Source: Anaeromyces robustus (Eukaryota; Neocallimastigomycota; Neocallimastigomycetes; Neocallimastigales; Neocallimastigaceae). Taken from it: DNA of 64,000 nt. Below the pieces are notes generated by a model that was not told the DNA's origin, did no database searches, and saw only the letters and a list, made by a program, of their open reading frames with translations. Shown piece after piece: positions 12,047 through 25,443 of the stretch. The stretch is from contig MCFG01000006.1 of NCBI GenBank assembly GCA_002104895.1, positions 277,501 to 341,500 of the forward strand. The letters are read 5' to 3'. The first letter of the stretch is position 1; the number at the start of each line of letters is the position of its first letter. The translations under genes and the position numbers were made by a program.

Positions 12047-15000
12047 TTATAAATCCATAAATGAATTAAACTCAACAATTTCGTTAATAGTTTGTCCACT
12101 ACTTAATTGATATGAAATTCTTAATCTTAATTTAATTGGAACCTTTATATTTTTAATAGTAAATTATAATAATAATATAAAATAAAAATAAAAATAAAAA
12201 TAAAAAGTATTATTATAAATCCTTTCTTTAAATACTATTTTAATATATTTAATATATATATTTTTACCTTATTTGGATTTAAAAGTTTAAAGAATTGAAC
12301 AACATTATTTCCTGGGGAAACTGTATTTCCTGATGGTGAATTCATTTGTAAACGTAAAGCCTATGATAAAATAATAGTAATATTTCATTATATTTAACAT
12401 TTAGATTTTTTTTTTTTTTATTTTATTTAGCATTTATATATTTAATATATATTCTAAATTATTTTATTATTATATAACAAAAATTCGTATTTTATATATA
12501 TAAGTAATTACCTTTTGTACAGCTATTTGTAAATTAATTTGACTAATAGTTGAATTTGAAGAAAATATACCTTTAACAACAGTAATATTATTTGGTTCTT
12601 GTTTAGGAATAAATTCTAACTTTAATCCATTCTTTTCATATGCAACATATGTTTCTAATTTTTTTTAATAATAATAAAGGAAAAAAAAAAAAATAACATT
12701 AAATTTAAATAAATATATAAACTAAAAATATATATATATATAATATTATATTATATTAAATTTTAATTATAAATAATAATAATAAGTAAATATTTTACTT
12801 CTTGAAAGTATTGGTGAAGTATTTGTAGCTAAAGATGGAGAAGTTAATGGATTCATTAAATTAATTGGAGAAGTATTTGAAGTAGTATTAGTATTAGAAG
12901 TAGTAGAACCAAAGATATCACCTAAAAGATCCATAGAATTATTTTTAGCTGGTGGATTAGATGATGATGGAGTTGAAGATGCAGAAGAACCAATACCTCC
13001 TAATAAATTATCTAATGTCATAGCATTAGAATTAGTATTTTGAGTAGTATTAGAGGTTGGCATAGTATTACCTCCAAGACTTAATCCTCCTAATAAGTCC
13101 ATAATATTATCAGAAGCTGGTTTTTGACTAGAAGAAGAAGATGTATCTAAGCCAAGTAAATCATTAGCTGATGGTAAATTATTAGATGTTGCGGTTGTAT
13201 CATTATCAATATCATCTAATAAATCAATACCATCCATTGATTTATTATGTTTTCTAGCAGTTAATAATTTAGATGCACCTTCTAATGGTGGAATTCTTTC
13301 CATAAGTGAAGAAAGAGTAGTATCATCTAATTTCATATATTCATTATATTCAACAGCACGTTGTTGAATTTCCATATCGGTATTTGTAACATATCTAGAA
13401 ATAACAGAACGACATTTTTCTTTGGCTGATGAAGATAAACGAGTTGTTAACTTAGCTAAAGCTGTTAGTATATACTCACAAATAGTATTATGATTACAGA
13501 AATGTTCAATTAATTTATTTAATAAAAGAATAACATCATCTTCACTTGGTTTAACATCAATAGATGATGATTCTTCACCTTCATTATCATTATCTTCAGA
13601 TAAAAGGCCTCCAAGAACCTTATCAGCATCATTACCAACTAACATATCACCATATTCACCTATACACCATGCACCAGCAATAACTAAACCTTCTTGTTCA
13701 TATATCTTATCTTCATCTTGTGATAATATACTATATAATTTTCTTGTAATATATTGTTGTAAATCACCTGGAGATACAGAAATAAGCTTTAAGAAATGAT
13801 TAATAATATCTTGTTCAACAGATCTAAAAAAGAAAAAAAAAAAGATTAGAATTATTATTAATTAATTATAAAATATATAAAATATAAATATTATATATAT
13901 ATATTTATATATTTAAAATTTAAATTGAAATATAAAATAAAACTAACTTTCCAGAAATAGTTAAGACTCTACAAATTGTATCAACTTCCCAACGACTATT
14001 TGGTTTCCAAATACTTGCAGATTCACAAATTCTACGAATAACACTACTTTTTTCATTAACTGGAGCAACTTCTAAATAATTTAATAATTCTCTAGTCATT
14101 GCTCTAATATTTTGACTATTAAGAAGAGAAAATGATAAATCTAAAGCACGATGACGAATAGATATATCAACATCCTTTAAACAATCTAAGATAATTTTTC
14201 TATGACGTTGTAAAGTAGAAGTACTAGCAAAACCAGTATCAGCAACCTTGGTAAGAGTGGTTAAAGCAACATACCTTTTAAAATATTATTTATATATATA
14301 TATATTATTGTTATTAATAATGACGCATTTAATGTATTACATATTTATAAAATAATAATAATAATAATAATAATAATAATTTTTGGGAATAGAAAAAAAA
14401 AACTTTTTTTTTTTTAATATATACTTAATATTATTATCTGAATTAGCTAAGAAACGACCTAAAATATTAATAGCTAATACTCTTAAAGAGTTTTCACTTT
14501 CAATATGAATAATAGTTAAAACAGCTTCATATAAAACAGAATTACCAGTATTCTTTGATCCTTCAGTATTAGTAACAACTTGAGCTAAAATATCATTCAT
14601 AGCATCACTAGCTCTTTGATTTTTGTGACCTAAAATTCTTAAAAGTCTTAAAATTTTTACTTGAAGGAATGGATCAGAAACATTATTAACGCTATGTTCT
14701 GGACTGAATTCATTTGTTACTAAACCTCGTAAAATTTTTACTAAATGTGGAACATACTAAATGAAATGTAATTATTATTAATAATTATATTTTAAATAAT
14801 AAATATAATAAATATAATAAATATATAAATATAATAAATATAATAAATATAATAAATATAATAAATATAATAAATATATATATATTACCTTACGAATTTC
14901 CTTTGTAACGGATTGATTTTGTTTACACATTTCTGTTAAAAGAGTAACAGCTGTAAGTAAAACACCATGATGTCTTTCAGCTAAAAGTTTTTTAGATCTT

Positions 15001-15998
15001 TGAATATAGTTTTCTGTTAAATCTGGAACCTTTTTAACAATTCTTAAAGCACAAAGAGCAGACTTTTTTAATTTTCAATTATAAATTATATATTTTATAT
15101 AAGTTATTGGTTTAAATTAATCTTTAAAATATAAATATCTTGATATATATAATATAAAACTTTTTCAATTTTACCTTCTTTCTAATATATGAACTTGTAC
15201 TACCTAATAATTTTTCAACTTCACCAGATAAATCTCTTGCCATTTCAACAGAACAAATATTACCCAAGGTACATAATGCAAGACCAACAATATACATATT
15301 ATTATGATTTAAATCACTTTTGTTAAATAATAAATAAAATATATATATATATACATTAAAATTAATAATCTAAAATTACGATTTAACTTAAAAATTTATT
15401 AAATTTGTTTTAATGATAATCATACTTTTTTAATGAATTGGTAACTAATGTTAAAATTTCCTGATTTTCATCTAATAATAACATAATACCAAGGTAACCT
15501 ACACGTTTATCTGAAAATCTTGGTGAGGCAACTTTTAACATTAAAAAATATCAAAATGTTATATTATTAAAAAATAAATAATAATTATTATAATATATGA
15601 AAATAAAAATATGATAAAATAACAATATAAGTTACAATAAAAAAAAAATTTAAAACATAAAATATATAATATCATAATTAAATAATATCAATAAATTTAA
15701 TTTAATCATATTTTTATTTATTTTTTTTTATTAACTTTACTATACCTAATTTTAAACATTCTATTTGACCAAAATGAGCTGGATAACCAAGCATATGTAT
15801 ATATAAAAGTTTTGAAATGTTGTTGTTTCTAGCTTCATTACTTTCATCTTCCTTAAAAGAAGTTCTTATATTTGCTGATTCCTTTGCAATTACAGCTCTT
15901 TCATCTGCAGCTGTTTTACAAGCTCTTACAGCTTTGATAAGATCTTTAAGATGAAGAGCAGTAAATTTATTTATTAAATTTGTGATTTGAATATCCAT
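12047..15998 (-). CDS. APL4: AP-1 complex subunit gamma (gamma-adaptin), ten exons
   Basis: Minus-strand exons 15998-15746, 15531-15426, 15316-15175, 15062-14889, 14756-14425, 14274-13948, 13823-12799, 12654-12512, 12360-12268 and 12142-12047 give 896 residues (animal gamma-adaptin about 820). The N-terminal trunk carries the adaptin signature [33 protein letters not shown] and [15 protein letters not shown] Ser/Thr/Asn-rich hinge (roughly residues 620-760) contains several clathrin-box-like motifs (LLGLD, DLLGG, NLLGG, DLLGD). The last 120 residues match the gamma-ear, with [14 protein letters not shown] and [13 protein letters not shown]. The protein is the large trunk subunit of the AP-1 adaptor, which sorts clathrin cargo between trans-Golgi and endosomes. 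The exon 6 donor is GTTAGT, less usual than the GTAAnT seen elsewhere. Alternatives such as alpha or delta adaptin are unlikely given the ear and hinge. Confidence 0.94.
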
Positions 15999-18900
15999 TT
16001 TAAGCTAATCTACCTTTTTACAAGTTTTATTAATAATATTTATAAATCTAAATATAATTTTCTAAAAAAAAAATAAATAAATAAAATTCAAATAATATTA
16101 AATGAAAAATAAATTGCAAATTATATATATATATAATTGAATAAATATTATTTATTTATATTGTTATTGTTATTGTTATTGTTATTGTTATTGATTAAAT
16201 TATTAGGAAGATGAAATTGAATATTATTTAATAATTTTAATATATATAAAATAAAGAATTAGTTAATATATAAATATAAATAATATAAGTATATATTATT
16301 AATATAATTTTTTTATTTTATAAATATATATATAAATTATATTAAATAAAAATTTCCATCATTTTTATATAATCATTTGATAAACAATTTATAATAATTG
16401 ATAATTTATCCATTCTTTCTTTCTTTTTTTTTTTTTTTTCTTCCATCTTTTTTATCAGATATGACAAATTAAATATATATTTGATAATATCCCTATATTT
16501 TTTGATTTTAAATTATTTCCAACCATTTATAAACAATAAAACGTGTTAACATAAACTCTTTTTTTTTTTTTTCTTTTCAAATTAAATCAAAGTATCTGTC
16601 ATGCAAGATAAATGAAAACAAACGTAATTAACACTTGGTATTATGTATTAATAAATAACTTTTTTCCCCTCTTAAAAATATCTATATTTGTTATATTTAT
16701 TTGAATTGTTTATATATCAAAGTGATTTTGAAGCATTATCCTTTATTAAAAAAAAAAACTGAATTCTTTTCTATTTTAACCATTATTTATTTATATTGAA
16801 ACATCATTTGTTCATTTTATTATTTATTTTTTATATATTAAAAAAATATATCAAATAAATAATGTATTTACTTTTTTTCAATTTCTTTTTAAATGCTTAA
16901 TTATTGAGCTTAAAAAAGATAATTAATTAGAATAATTTAAAATTACAGTTATAGATTTATAAATTATTAATAAATAAAATAACTATATATAAAAATATAA
17001 AAAAAAAAATAACTTTTTTTATTAATAAAATATAAATATTGAATATAATATAAAAAATAAAATATTATTATTATATAGAAACCATTCCAAAAATGGAACA
17101 ATCCATTTTATAATACGCCTCATATATAATATATAAACATATATTATCTGAAAATAAAAAGAATATAATTAGAATATAATAAGCCACATTACCTAATTTA
17201 AAAAAGTTAGATTAATTTATAATTGATCAAAAAACTCATTTAAACTGATTTGTAGCTAATCTATAAATACCAAACCAAAATATTTATATAATATGAAAAA
17301 GTAAAAATAACAGCATAATTACTAATTTCTTTCACAATTTAATTTAATTATCTTTATATTTATAACAGCAATTATCTAAAAAATTTTTCAGTAATACCTA
17401 TAAATTCTTTCTTTATGACTTAACATTTTGAAAGTAATTTATTATACATTTACAAAAATTTAATAATAATTGAAATTTTTCAAAAGAAAATATTAAAAAC
17501 AAATTAATTTTATTATTAATTATACATTACATAAATCTATAAATATATATAAATTACTTCAAAGTAATAATAATAATAAATTTGAAATATATCCATAAAT
17601 TGATGGGAAAAAAGTTAATTAATAATTTATTCTATATTGTATTATTAGAATATTTATTAATAAAGATAATAATGAATATTAATAATTATTAATTATGTTA
17701 GTAAAGATTAAAGAAAATGATAGAAAAAAGAAAGTATAAAATGAAAATAAAAAACAAAAATGTATTAGTATTTAAATAAAAAATATATTAGGTCAATCAT
17801 TATATTACATTTAAATATTTATTATTATGGATTGAATTGTAAATGAAGTAAAATATTATTCAAATATTTATTATGTGTTATTTTATGTATGTGTATATAT
17901 ATAGCTATTTTTATGGCTAAGTTATACATAAAATTTAATTAATTTTTAATAAAAAGTATTATTATCAAAAACGAATTAAGTAAATAATTATTTATCTTTG
18001 TTTTTATTTTTATTTTATTATATTTTTTTAATAGTATCAATAATAAAATAGAAAATTGATAATATTTTCATTTTATTAGTTATAATCAATATGAATATTA
18101 GTTCTTATATTAAATCTATATTAATTATTTTTAGAGTATTAGATTAGACTTGATTAATTATAAATAATCATATTATTTATGCAAAATCCTGATAATATCA
18201 AAACTTTTTCATAGATAAATTCAATTGATAATAACGAAAGCTCATTTATTATTACATTAATATCATTATTATCAATTGAATTTATTTTAGTAAAGTTTAT
18301 ATATTTGGATAAAAAATATTTATAATATAAATTATTTATAATTTCATTTTTATTAGATGTAAATAAATAATAATAATAATAATTCTTTTATATACTTTTA
18401 AAATATATAACTATGAATATTTCTATCATTATTTCAATAATCAATTTAATAATAACTATTAAATAAATAATTATTTTAATAGTTATATCATTATATCAAA
18501 ATGTTTTTTTTTTTTTTTTTTTTAATATATATTTAATTAATTTAAAAAAAAAATATCAAAACATTTCTTAAATAAAATAAATTTTTACTTTCAACTTTTT
18601 TACTTTTTATTTAATATATTTTATATTATTATAAATTATATACTATTTAAAATATAAAATATAAAAAATACCAATTTTTACAAAATAAAAACATAAAATA
18701 TTTAATATTTAATATTTAATATTTAATAATTATCAAGTAAATATGGTGCTCTAAACTTTATTAATTATTAAAAGTGAATATATGAATTCATAAAAATTAA
18801 AAAAATAATTAATAAATATATATAATATATATAAAATATATATATTATATATTATTATATATATTATATATATGATAAAATAATCGATAAATAATAGAAA

Positions 18901-20813
18901 TGAATAATATTCATTATTATATTCTATATAATGTATATAATATATTAAAAATATAAGTTTATATATAATAACCAAAAAATAGATTTATTTTAATATATTG
19001 ATACTTTATATTAAATATATTCATTTTTTTTAAAATTTTTTAATTATTTTTGTACTTAATTATTTAATTTAATTTAATGGTATGATGAATCTTAAAAAAA
19101 AAAAAGATTTATATGTAATGAAAAATAATGTAATGTAATGTAATTGGAAAAAATTGATTTTTTTTATTAAGTTTAATATAAATTAAAGTTTATAAACTTT
19201 TTCATCTGTAATATTTAATAGTTAATAGTTAATATTAAATAAAAATATAATAATATTTAAAAATACTAATAATAAATTATTTACTATTATTATAATGTTT
19301 TTTTTTATATTATTATGACTAATTATTATGTTTATAGTTCAAAATAGTATTCAATAATAAAATATAATAATAATATGGAATAATTAAAACAATATATATG
19401 TACTATTTATTACAATATAATCAATTCAATAGATTTTAAAATACCAATACCAATTTATATTGAAAAATTTAAAAAAAAAAAAACATTTATATTTATATGT
19501 AAAATAATATATAAATATAATATATATTAATATATATTATATTAATATATAATTATTATTTAAATTAATATAAAATAATTAAATAATTTAATAAAAAAGC
19601 CCAAAAGTTCAAAAAAAAAAAAAAAAAAAAAAAAAAAGAAAAATTACAATATCACACATAAAACACACACACAAAAAAAAAAAAAAATAAGAAAAATAAA
19701 TAAAAAAGTTTTTCTTTTGAGAAGGAAATTTTAAATATATAAAAAAGATATCCGTTAAATAATAAAATTTAAAGCTTTGAAAAGATATAAAGACTTATTC
19801 ATATTTAATATTTAAAAATTAAAATAATATTTTTATAATTAAATTAAATATATAATTATTAATAAATATTAATTATGAAAAAGTAATATTGTCAAAGAAA
19901 AGAAATTTAAATTAAGTAGATTATTCATAGCCATTTATTTTTTTTTTTTTTTTTTTAAAAAAAATTTAAAACAAGCAAAAAAAACAAAAACAAAAAATAG
20001 AACAACAACAGAATAAAAAAAAAAAAAGAATCTTGTTTTAAAATTTTTGACAATAATTTAAAAGTATTTAAAATTAAATTAACTTTTCAAATATAAAAAC
20101 AAAAACAAAAAAATATATAGAAATGGAATCAAAATAAATTTAATAATATGATAATAATATAATAATTAAAATAAGACTAAATTACTAATAATATTTATTA
20201 TTTATCAATTGTTAAAAGGAAAAATAATATAATATTCAAATAATTAAATTATTACATTTTATTTTAATCAATTTATAACATATTATTATCCTTTAAAAAA
20301 AATAAATATAATAATTAATCATCTGTTAATATTTATATTAATATAAAAGAATTTTCTTTATTAAAGTAAATCATTGCTATTTTTCTTTTATATTATATAT
20401 TAGTCAGAGAAAAATAAAAAAAAAAAATTCATTTAAAAATTTATATAGAGAATTACGAAAAAAAATATCAATAAATAGTTTTCGAATAATATCAATAATT
20501 TTTTAATAATAATATCAATAATTTTGGCTTACAAAATAAAAAAAATTTTTCTTTTTTGATATTTATATTAAAAGAATTATTATTATTATTTAAAATATCA
20601 GTATTATATAGATAAAAAAATCAATAACAAAAAGGAAAAACCAAAAATAACAAACTTATTAAAAATAAATAATAATTAAAAATAATATAAAAAAATTTAA
20701 AAATAATTAATAAATAAAAATAAAAACAATAAAAGACAATAATAACAACAATAATAAATAATAATTAAAATATATAGAAAATAATAAATAAGAAAATAAG
20801 TAATATATAAATT
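15999..20813. other. 4.8-kb divergent AT-rich spacer
   Basis: Separates the starts of gamma-adaptin (-) and the CRAL-TRIO gene (+), so it should hold both promoters. It contains a TTATTG pentad repeat near 16160-16190, a 20-bp perfect inverted repeat at 18215-18285, a repeated ATTTAAT block near 18698-18727, a poly(A) run near 19610-19637 and a short CA run near 19660. No open frame of believable composition was found; the 18751-18975 frame is AT repeat translation. Confidence 0.65.
18215..18285. repeat. 20-bp perfect inverted repeat with 31-nt loop
   Basis: ATAAATTCAATTGATAATAA at 18215-18234 is exactly complementary to 18266-18285, with a 31-nt loop that includes CGAAAGCTC. In RNA this would form a 20-bp stem. 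Even in AT-rich DNA a 20-bp perfect match at this spacing, in non-simple sequence, is unlikely to be trivial. Confidence 0.6.
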
Positions 20814-22728
20814 ATGGAAAAATATAAGAATGATATAATTCGTTTACAAAGAGAGATTTTTTCATATTTGAAAAATGAATCAAACTTGTCCGAAGAATCT
20901 CTATTAGACTTTACTCCATTTTTAATGGATGAAGGTAATACTATTATTTTAAAATATTAATAAAAATAATTAAATGTTATAATAATTTAATTGTTAATTC
21001 ATTTATAAATTTTTATTTTTATTTTTTATAATAATTAAATGTTATAATAAAATTAATTGTTAATTCATTTATATTTTTTTTTCCTATTTTTTATAATAAT
21101 AATATTATTATTAAATGTTATTTAGCTTGTATATATCGTTTTTATAAAAAGAATCAATTTTCTTTTGCTGAAACTAAAGAAGAAGTTGTTGACCATTTAA
21201 CATGGATGTTAAATGAAAATGTTTTTAATAATACTTTTGATTCATTTGAAATAAATGCAGATGCTTATAGTTATTTATTAAATGGTTTTTTATATTTTTG
21301 CGGTCATGATAAGTTAGGAAGACCTATTGGTATAGTAAATTTGAATCATTATAATGGAAGTAGTGATATTGAAAGTTTAAAGAAATATATGATATTTATG
21401 TTGGAAATAGCACAGAAATTAATAAGAGAAAAAAATCGAAAAAATAAAAATAGTATTGAATACGCTTTTATTAATAATACTAAAAGTAATAATGAATGGG
21501 ACATTCAAACCCAAATATCTATTATTTTGGATTTAGATAATTTAAAAATGTCATCATTGGTAAGATAAAAGAAGAAAAATTCTTTGTTTTTATTTATTTA
21601 TTTATTTATTTATTCAATATATTATTATTATTATTATTATTTATTATTTATTATTTATTATTTATTATTTATTATTTTAATTATATTAAGAGAATTACAA
21701 TAAAAATATAATAAGCATTATTTATATAACAAATATATTAATTATAATATATATATATATATATTTAAAAAAAATAAGAATTATGAAATATTTCCAACTT
21801 TAATAAAAATTTTCATAAATCATTATCCATATATTGCCGAAACACTTTATATTTTAAATTATCGTTGGATTCATGCTGGTAATTATTTTATAATCAAAAT
21901 AATAATTAGTATTAATAATTAATAATATTTTATTTTTTATATTATTAATAAATCATGATAATAATCAAAATATATATGTATATATTATATTTTTTTTTTT
22001 AAATATAAAAAGGTTTATGGGGAATGGTTAAACAAATGCTTTCAGAATCAATTACTAAAAATATGTTATTTTTAAAGAAAAATGAAATATTTGATTATAT
22101 TGATCCTGATGAGTTATTAGTTGGTAAGTTTAATAATAATATCAAATAATAAATTAATAAATATTTTTACTAAATTATCTATTATATAATAACATATTAA
22201 TAAATTAAAATATTAAAAATATATATATATATATATTTATAATGTATTAATAATTAATTTATTATTATTATTATTATAAAAGAATTTGGTGGTAACAACC
22301 GTTATAAATATGATTGTTATTCATGTTTAATATATAAAAAATATGGAAAAAGACAAAATATTACCACTATTCCATTACACTTACTTGAATCAGAAATAAC
22401 TAATGTTGAAAGTTCAAATATTATTGATAATGAAGAAAAATGGTATGATGCTTGTAGTAATGAAAATGAAACAGAAGAAATTACTGAAGAAATTATACAT
22501 AAACCAGAAGTACTATCACCTATTGCATTTGATACCTCTTCAATCAAGAACGAACCTCTTTACCCTATAAAAGGTAAGATTAATTACATATCTCTATAAT
22601 TTAATATAATGATATATATATAATTTATTATAATTAATTTTTTATTATATTATTATATTATCTCTTATAAATATTTATTAATTTATATTATATATATTAA
22701 AAATATTATAATTATTATAAAAATTTGA

Positions 22729-22777
<49 letters not shown>

Positions 22778-23776
22778 GAAACCAACTATCTTTATGAAGA
22801 TGAACCTGTATTGAATATATCTTATCATCCAATTAAATTAAGTTTAAAAGAGGAACAAAATGCAAATAATAATACTAATCTTAATAACAATAATAATACT
22901 TTAATTAAGAAATTACAATCACCAAAGTATTTTATTTATGCCATTATACGTCATATTCTTATGCCATTTTATGCCTATGTTAGACGTGTTAGATGTACTA
23001 GTGTATATTTTGAATTAATTTTAAGTAGATGGATTAAGAAATTTTCTGATGAAAATAGCATACCCCCATCTTTTAATTATTTATCTTTCTATATCACTAA
23101 TACTACTAATGTATCAGGAAATGCTAATACTAATATTCCTACCCAAAATAATATTAATATTGATAATACTAATAATAATAATAATAGAAATCGTAATCAT
23201 CATAATATCAATAATAATATAATAAATCTTAGTCAAGCTACAGATGCTACTTCTTCTACTTCCTCGGTAACTTCGTCTACTTTAGTATCTCCATCCACAT
23301 CACATATAAATTATATAAATGATACATCATCAAACTATCCAACTAATTATTCAACTTACTCTAATTTACCTACATCTTCATCAAATTTACGTCATCGTCA
23401 TCATTTATCTTCACCATCTCAATCCTCTTCTACTATTTTTGATCAATCTAATAGTAGTAATAATAATAATAATAATACTACCTCATTAAATACAACAAAT
23501 ACAAATAATGGCACTTTATCATGGAAAGATATCAATTCTTTAGTACAACATACTTTAAAAACTTGTTTACCAGAATATTATAATCCATTTGCCGATTCAG
23601 TAGCTATTTTATTCTTCTTTGCTTCCGTTACCCTATTAACACATTTAATTTATCCTAGAAATCGCTATCGTATTTATTCCTCATTTTGGAAATATGCTTT
23701 TAAACTTCGTAGAGAACTCTATGTTTGTTTAGGTTTACGTCCAAATTTAAATAAATCCATTATTCAAGTTATTTAA
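20814..23776 (+). CDS. CRAL-TRIO (SEC14-like) domain protein with C-terminal membrane anchor, six exons
   Basis: Exons 20814-20934, 21126-21559, 21779-21878, 22013-22123, 22283-22573 and 22779-23776 give 684 residues. Residues 40-75 (ACIYRFYKKNQFSFAETKEE) resemble the CRAL-TRIO N-terminal helix bundle; KLGRPIGIVNLNHYN and ILDLDNLKMSSL are followed by NYEIFPTLIKIFINHYPYIA and the ILNYRW stretch, the order seen in SEC14-type domains (about residues 90-260). After it come an acidic linker, a conserved block around YFIYAIIRHILMPF, a long Asn/Ser/Thr-rich insert with Asn runs, and a hydrophobic anchor at about residues 623-645. SEC14-like proteins bind and move phosphoinositides or other lipids; a membrane-anchored form suggests work at a contact site or on one membrane, which is inference. 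It is not MOSPD2, as I see no MSP domain. Confidence 0.83.
22733..22775 (+). repeat. (AAT)n array in the last intron of the CRAL-TRIO gene
   Basis: About 14 AAT/TAA triplets run almost up to the acceptor ACAG at 22775-22778. Because it sits next to the splice site, length change could affect splicing. Confidence 0.85.
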
Positions 23777-25443
23777 GTGAAATAAAAAAAAATAAAATAA
23801 AAAAAAATTAATAATAATAATAATAAAAATAAAAATAAAATAATATTTTTAATTTAAGTTTTTTTTTTTTTTTTATTATTATTATTTTTATTTTTATTTT
23901 ATAACCAAAATATATTAAAAAAAAAAAAAATAAAAAATAAAAAATAAAAAATAAATAAAAAAAAAAAAAAAAAGGATAAAATAATAATTATAATAATAAT
24001 TTATAATAATTTATGATAATGATAATGAAAATAATAATCTTATTAAATTAAATTAAATTAAATTAATAATAATAATAATAAAGTCATTTTAAAAATAAAT
24101 ATAAAAAAAAAAAAAAAAAGATTAATAATAATAGTAATTATTTATTTTTATTAATTTTATTATTAAAGGAAATAAATCATTTTTTTTTTTATAATTATTT
24201 ATTATTTTATATAAAATCTTTTTTTTTTTTTCTTTTTCTTTTTGTGGTAATATTACTAGATATTTAAATAGTAAAAAAGAAAAAAGAAAAAAGAAAAAAG
24301 AAAAAAAAAATAATTTATAATTATTATTCTTATTTACTATATGGCATTTTATTTATTTAATTATTTATTATTATTATTATTATTAGATATTATTTATATA
24401 TTATTATTTTTTTTTTTTATTTCTATATTATTTATTATTAATATATTTAATTTTTTTTTCTTTACGTAGAAAGCCAAAAAAAAAAAAAAAAAAAAAAATA
24501 AAATAAAATAAAATAAAATAACGTGAATATATAATATTTAAGATAAACATAAAAAACAAAAAAAAAAAAAATAAAAAATAAAAAAATAAAAAAATAAAAA
24601 AATAAAATAAAAAAATAAAAAAATAAAAATAAAAAATACAAAAATAAAAATAAAAAGATAAAAAAATAAAAAATAAAAAAAAAAATAAAAAATAAAAAAA
24701 TAAAAAAATAAAAAAATAAAATAAAAAAATAAAAAAATAAAAATAAAAAATACAAAAATAAAAATAAAAAGATAAAAAAATAAAAAATAAAAAAAAAATA
24801 AAATATAAAAATAAAAAAAGTATTAACAATAACAAAAAAAAGTATTATAATAAAATTAAATAAATAAATAAATAAATAGAATCAAAAATAAAATAAAAAT
24901 TTTATGTAGTTAATATATTATATTCTTTTTTTTTTTTTTATAGTTAGTTTAAATATCTTTTTGTTAAATAATTTTATTATTAATTAATTAGATAATTAAA
25001 TTATCCTTTTGTTAAATACATATTATTATATTTTATATTATATTTTATATTCTATATTATATTAATAATTTTTAAAAGGTAAAACTTTATAAAATTTACC
25101 ATTTTTTTTACTAATATTTCATTAATTATAATATTTTATTATAATTTTTTATTATATTATAAATAAAAAAAAATAATTATTAATCTTTGCTCTAAAAAAG
25201 TAATATTAAATATTGTTAATATTTATTTTATTCTTTATCCTAAAAAAATCAAAATCAAAAAATAAATAAAGTATAATAGAAATAAAACAAATTATATTTT
25301 TTAAAAAAAAGGACTTTTTTTTAGATATATTTACATAAAAATTATATTAAATTAATATAAAAAGATTATTAAATTTTATTTTTTCAAAAAATTATTTATT
25401 GGTTTATATATATATATATTAATATTATGATAAGATTATTATT
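23777..25443. repeat. convergent spacer with poly(A)/AAAAAT tracts and a 114-bp tandem duplication
   Basis: Between the 3' ends of the CRAL-TRIO gene (+) and the LRR gene (-). The first part is A-rich on the plus strand. At about 24560-24790 a purine-rich block repeats once with a 114-bp period: the landmark TACAAAAATAAAAATAAAAA starts at 24637 and again at 24751. Apparent reverse frames at 24428-24835 are translations of this block and are rejected. Confidence 0.75.

Noticed and set aside
24428-24835. Two overlapping reverse-strand frames of 135 and 97 codons
   Set aside because: Both are Phe/Leu/Ile/Tyr strings from a purine-rich tract that contains a 114-bp duplication; repeat structure explains the open frames.
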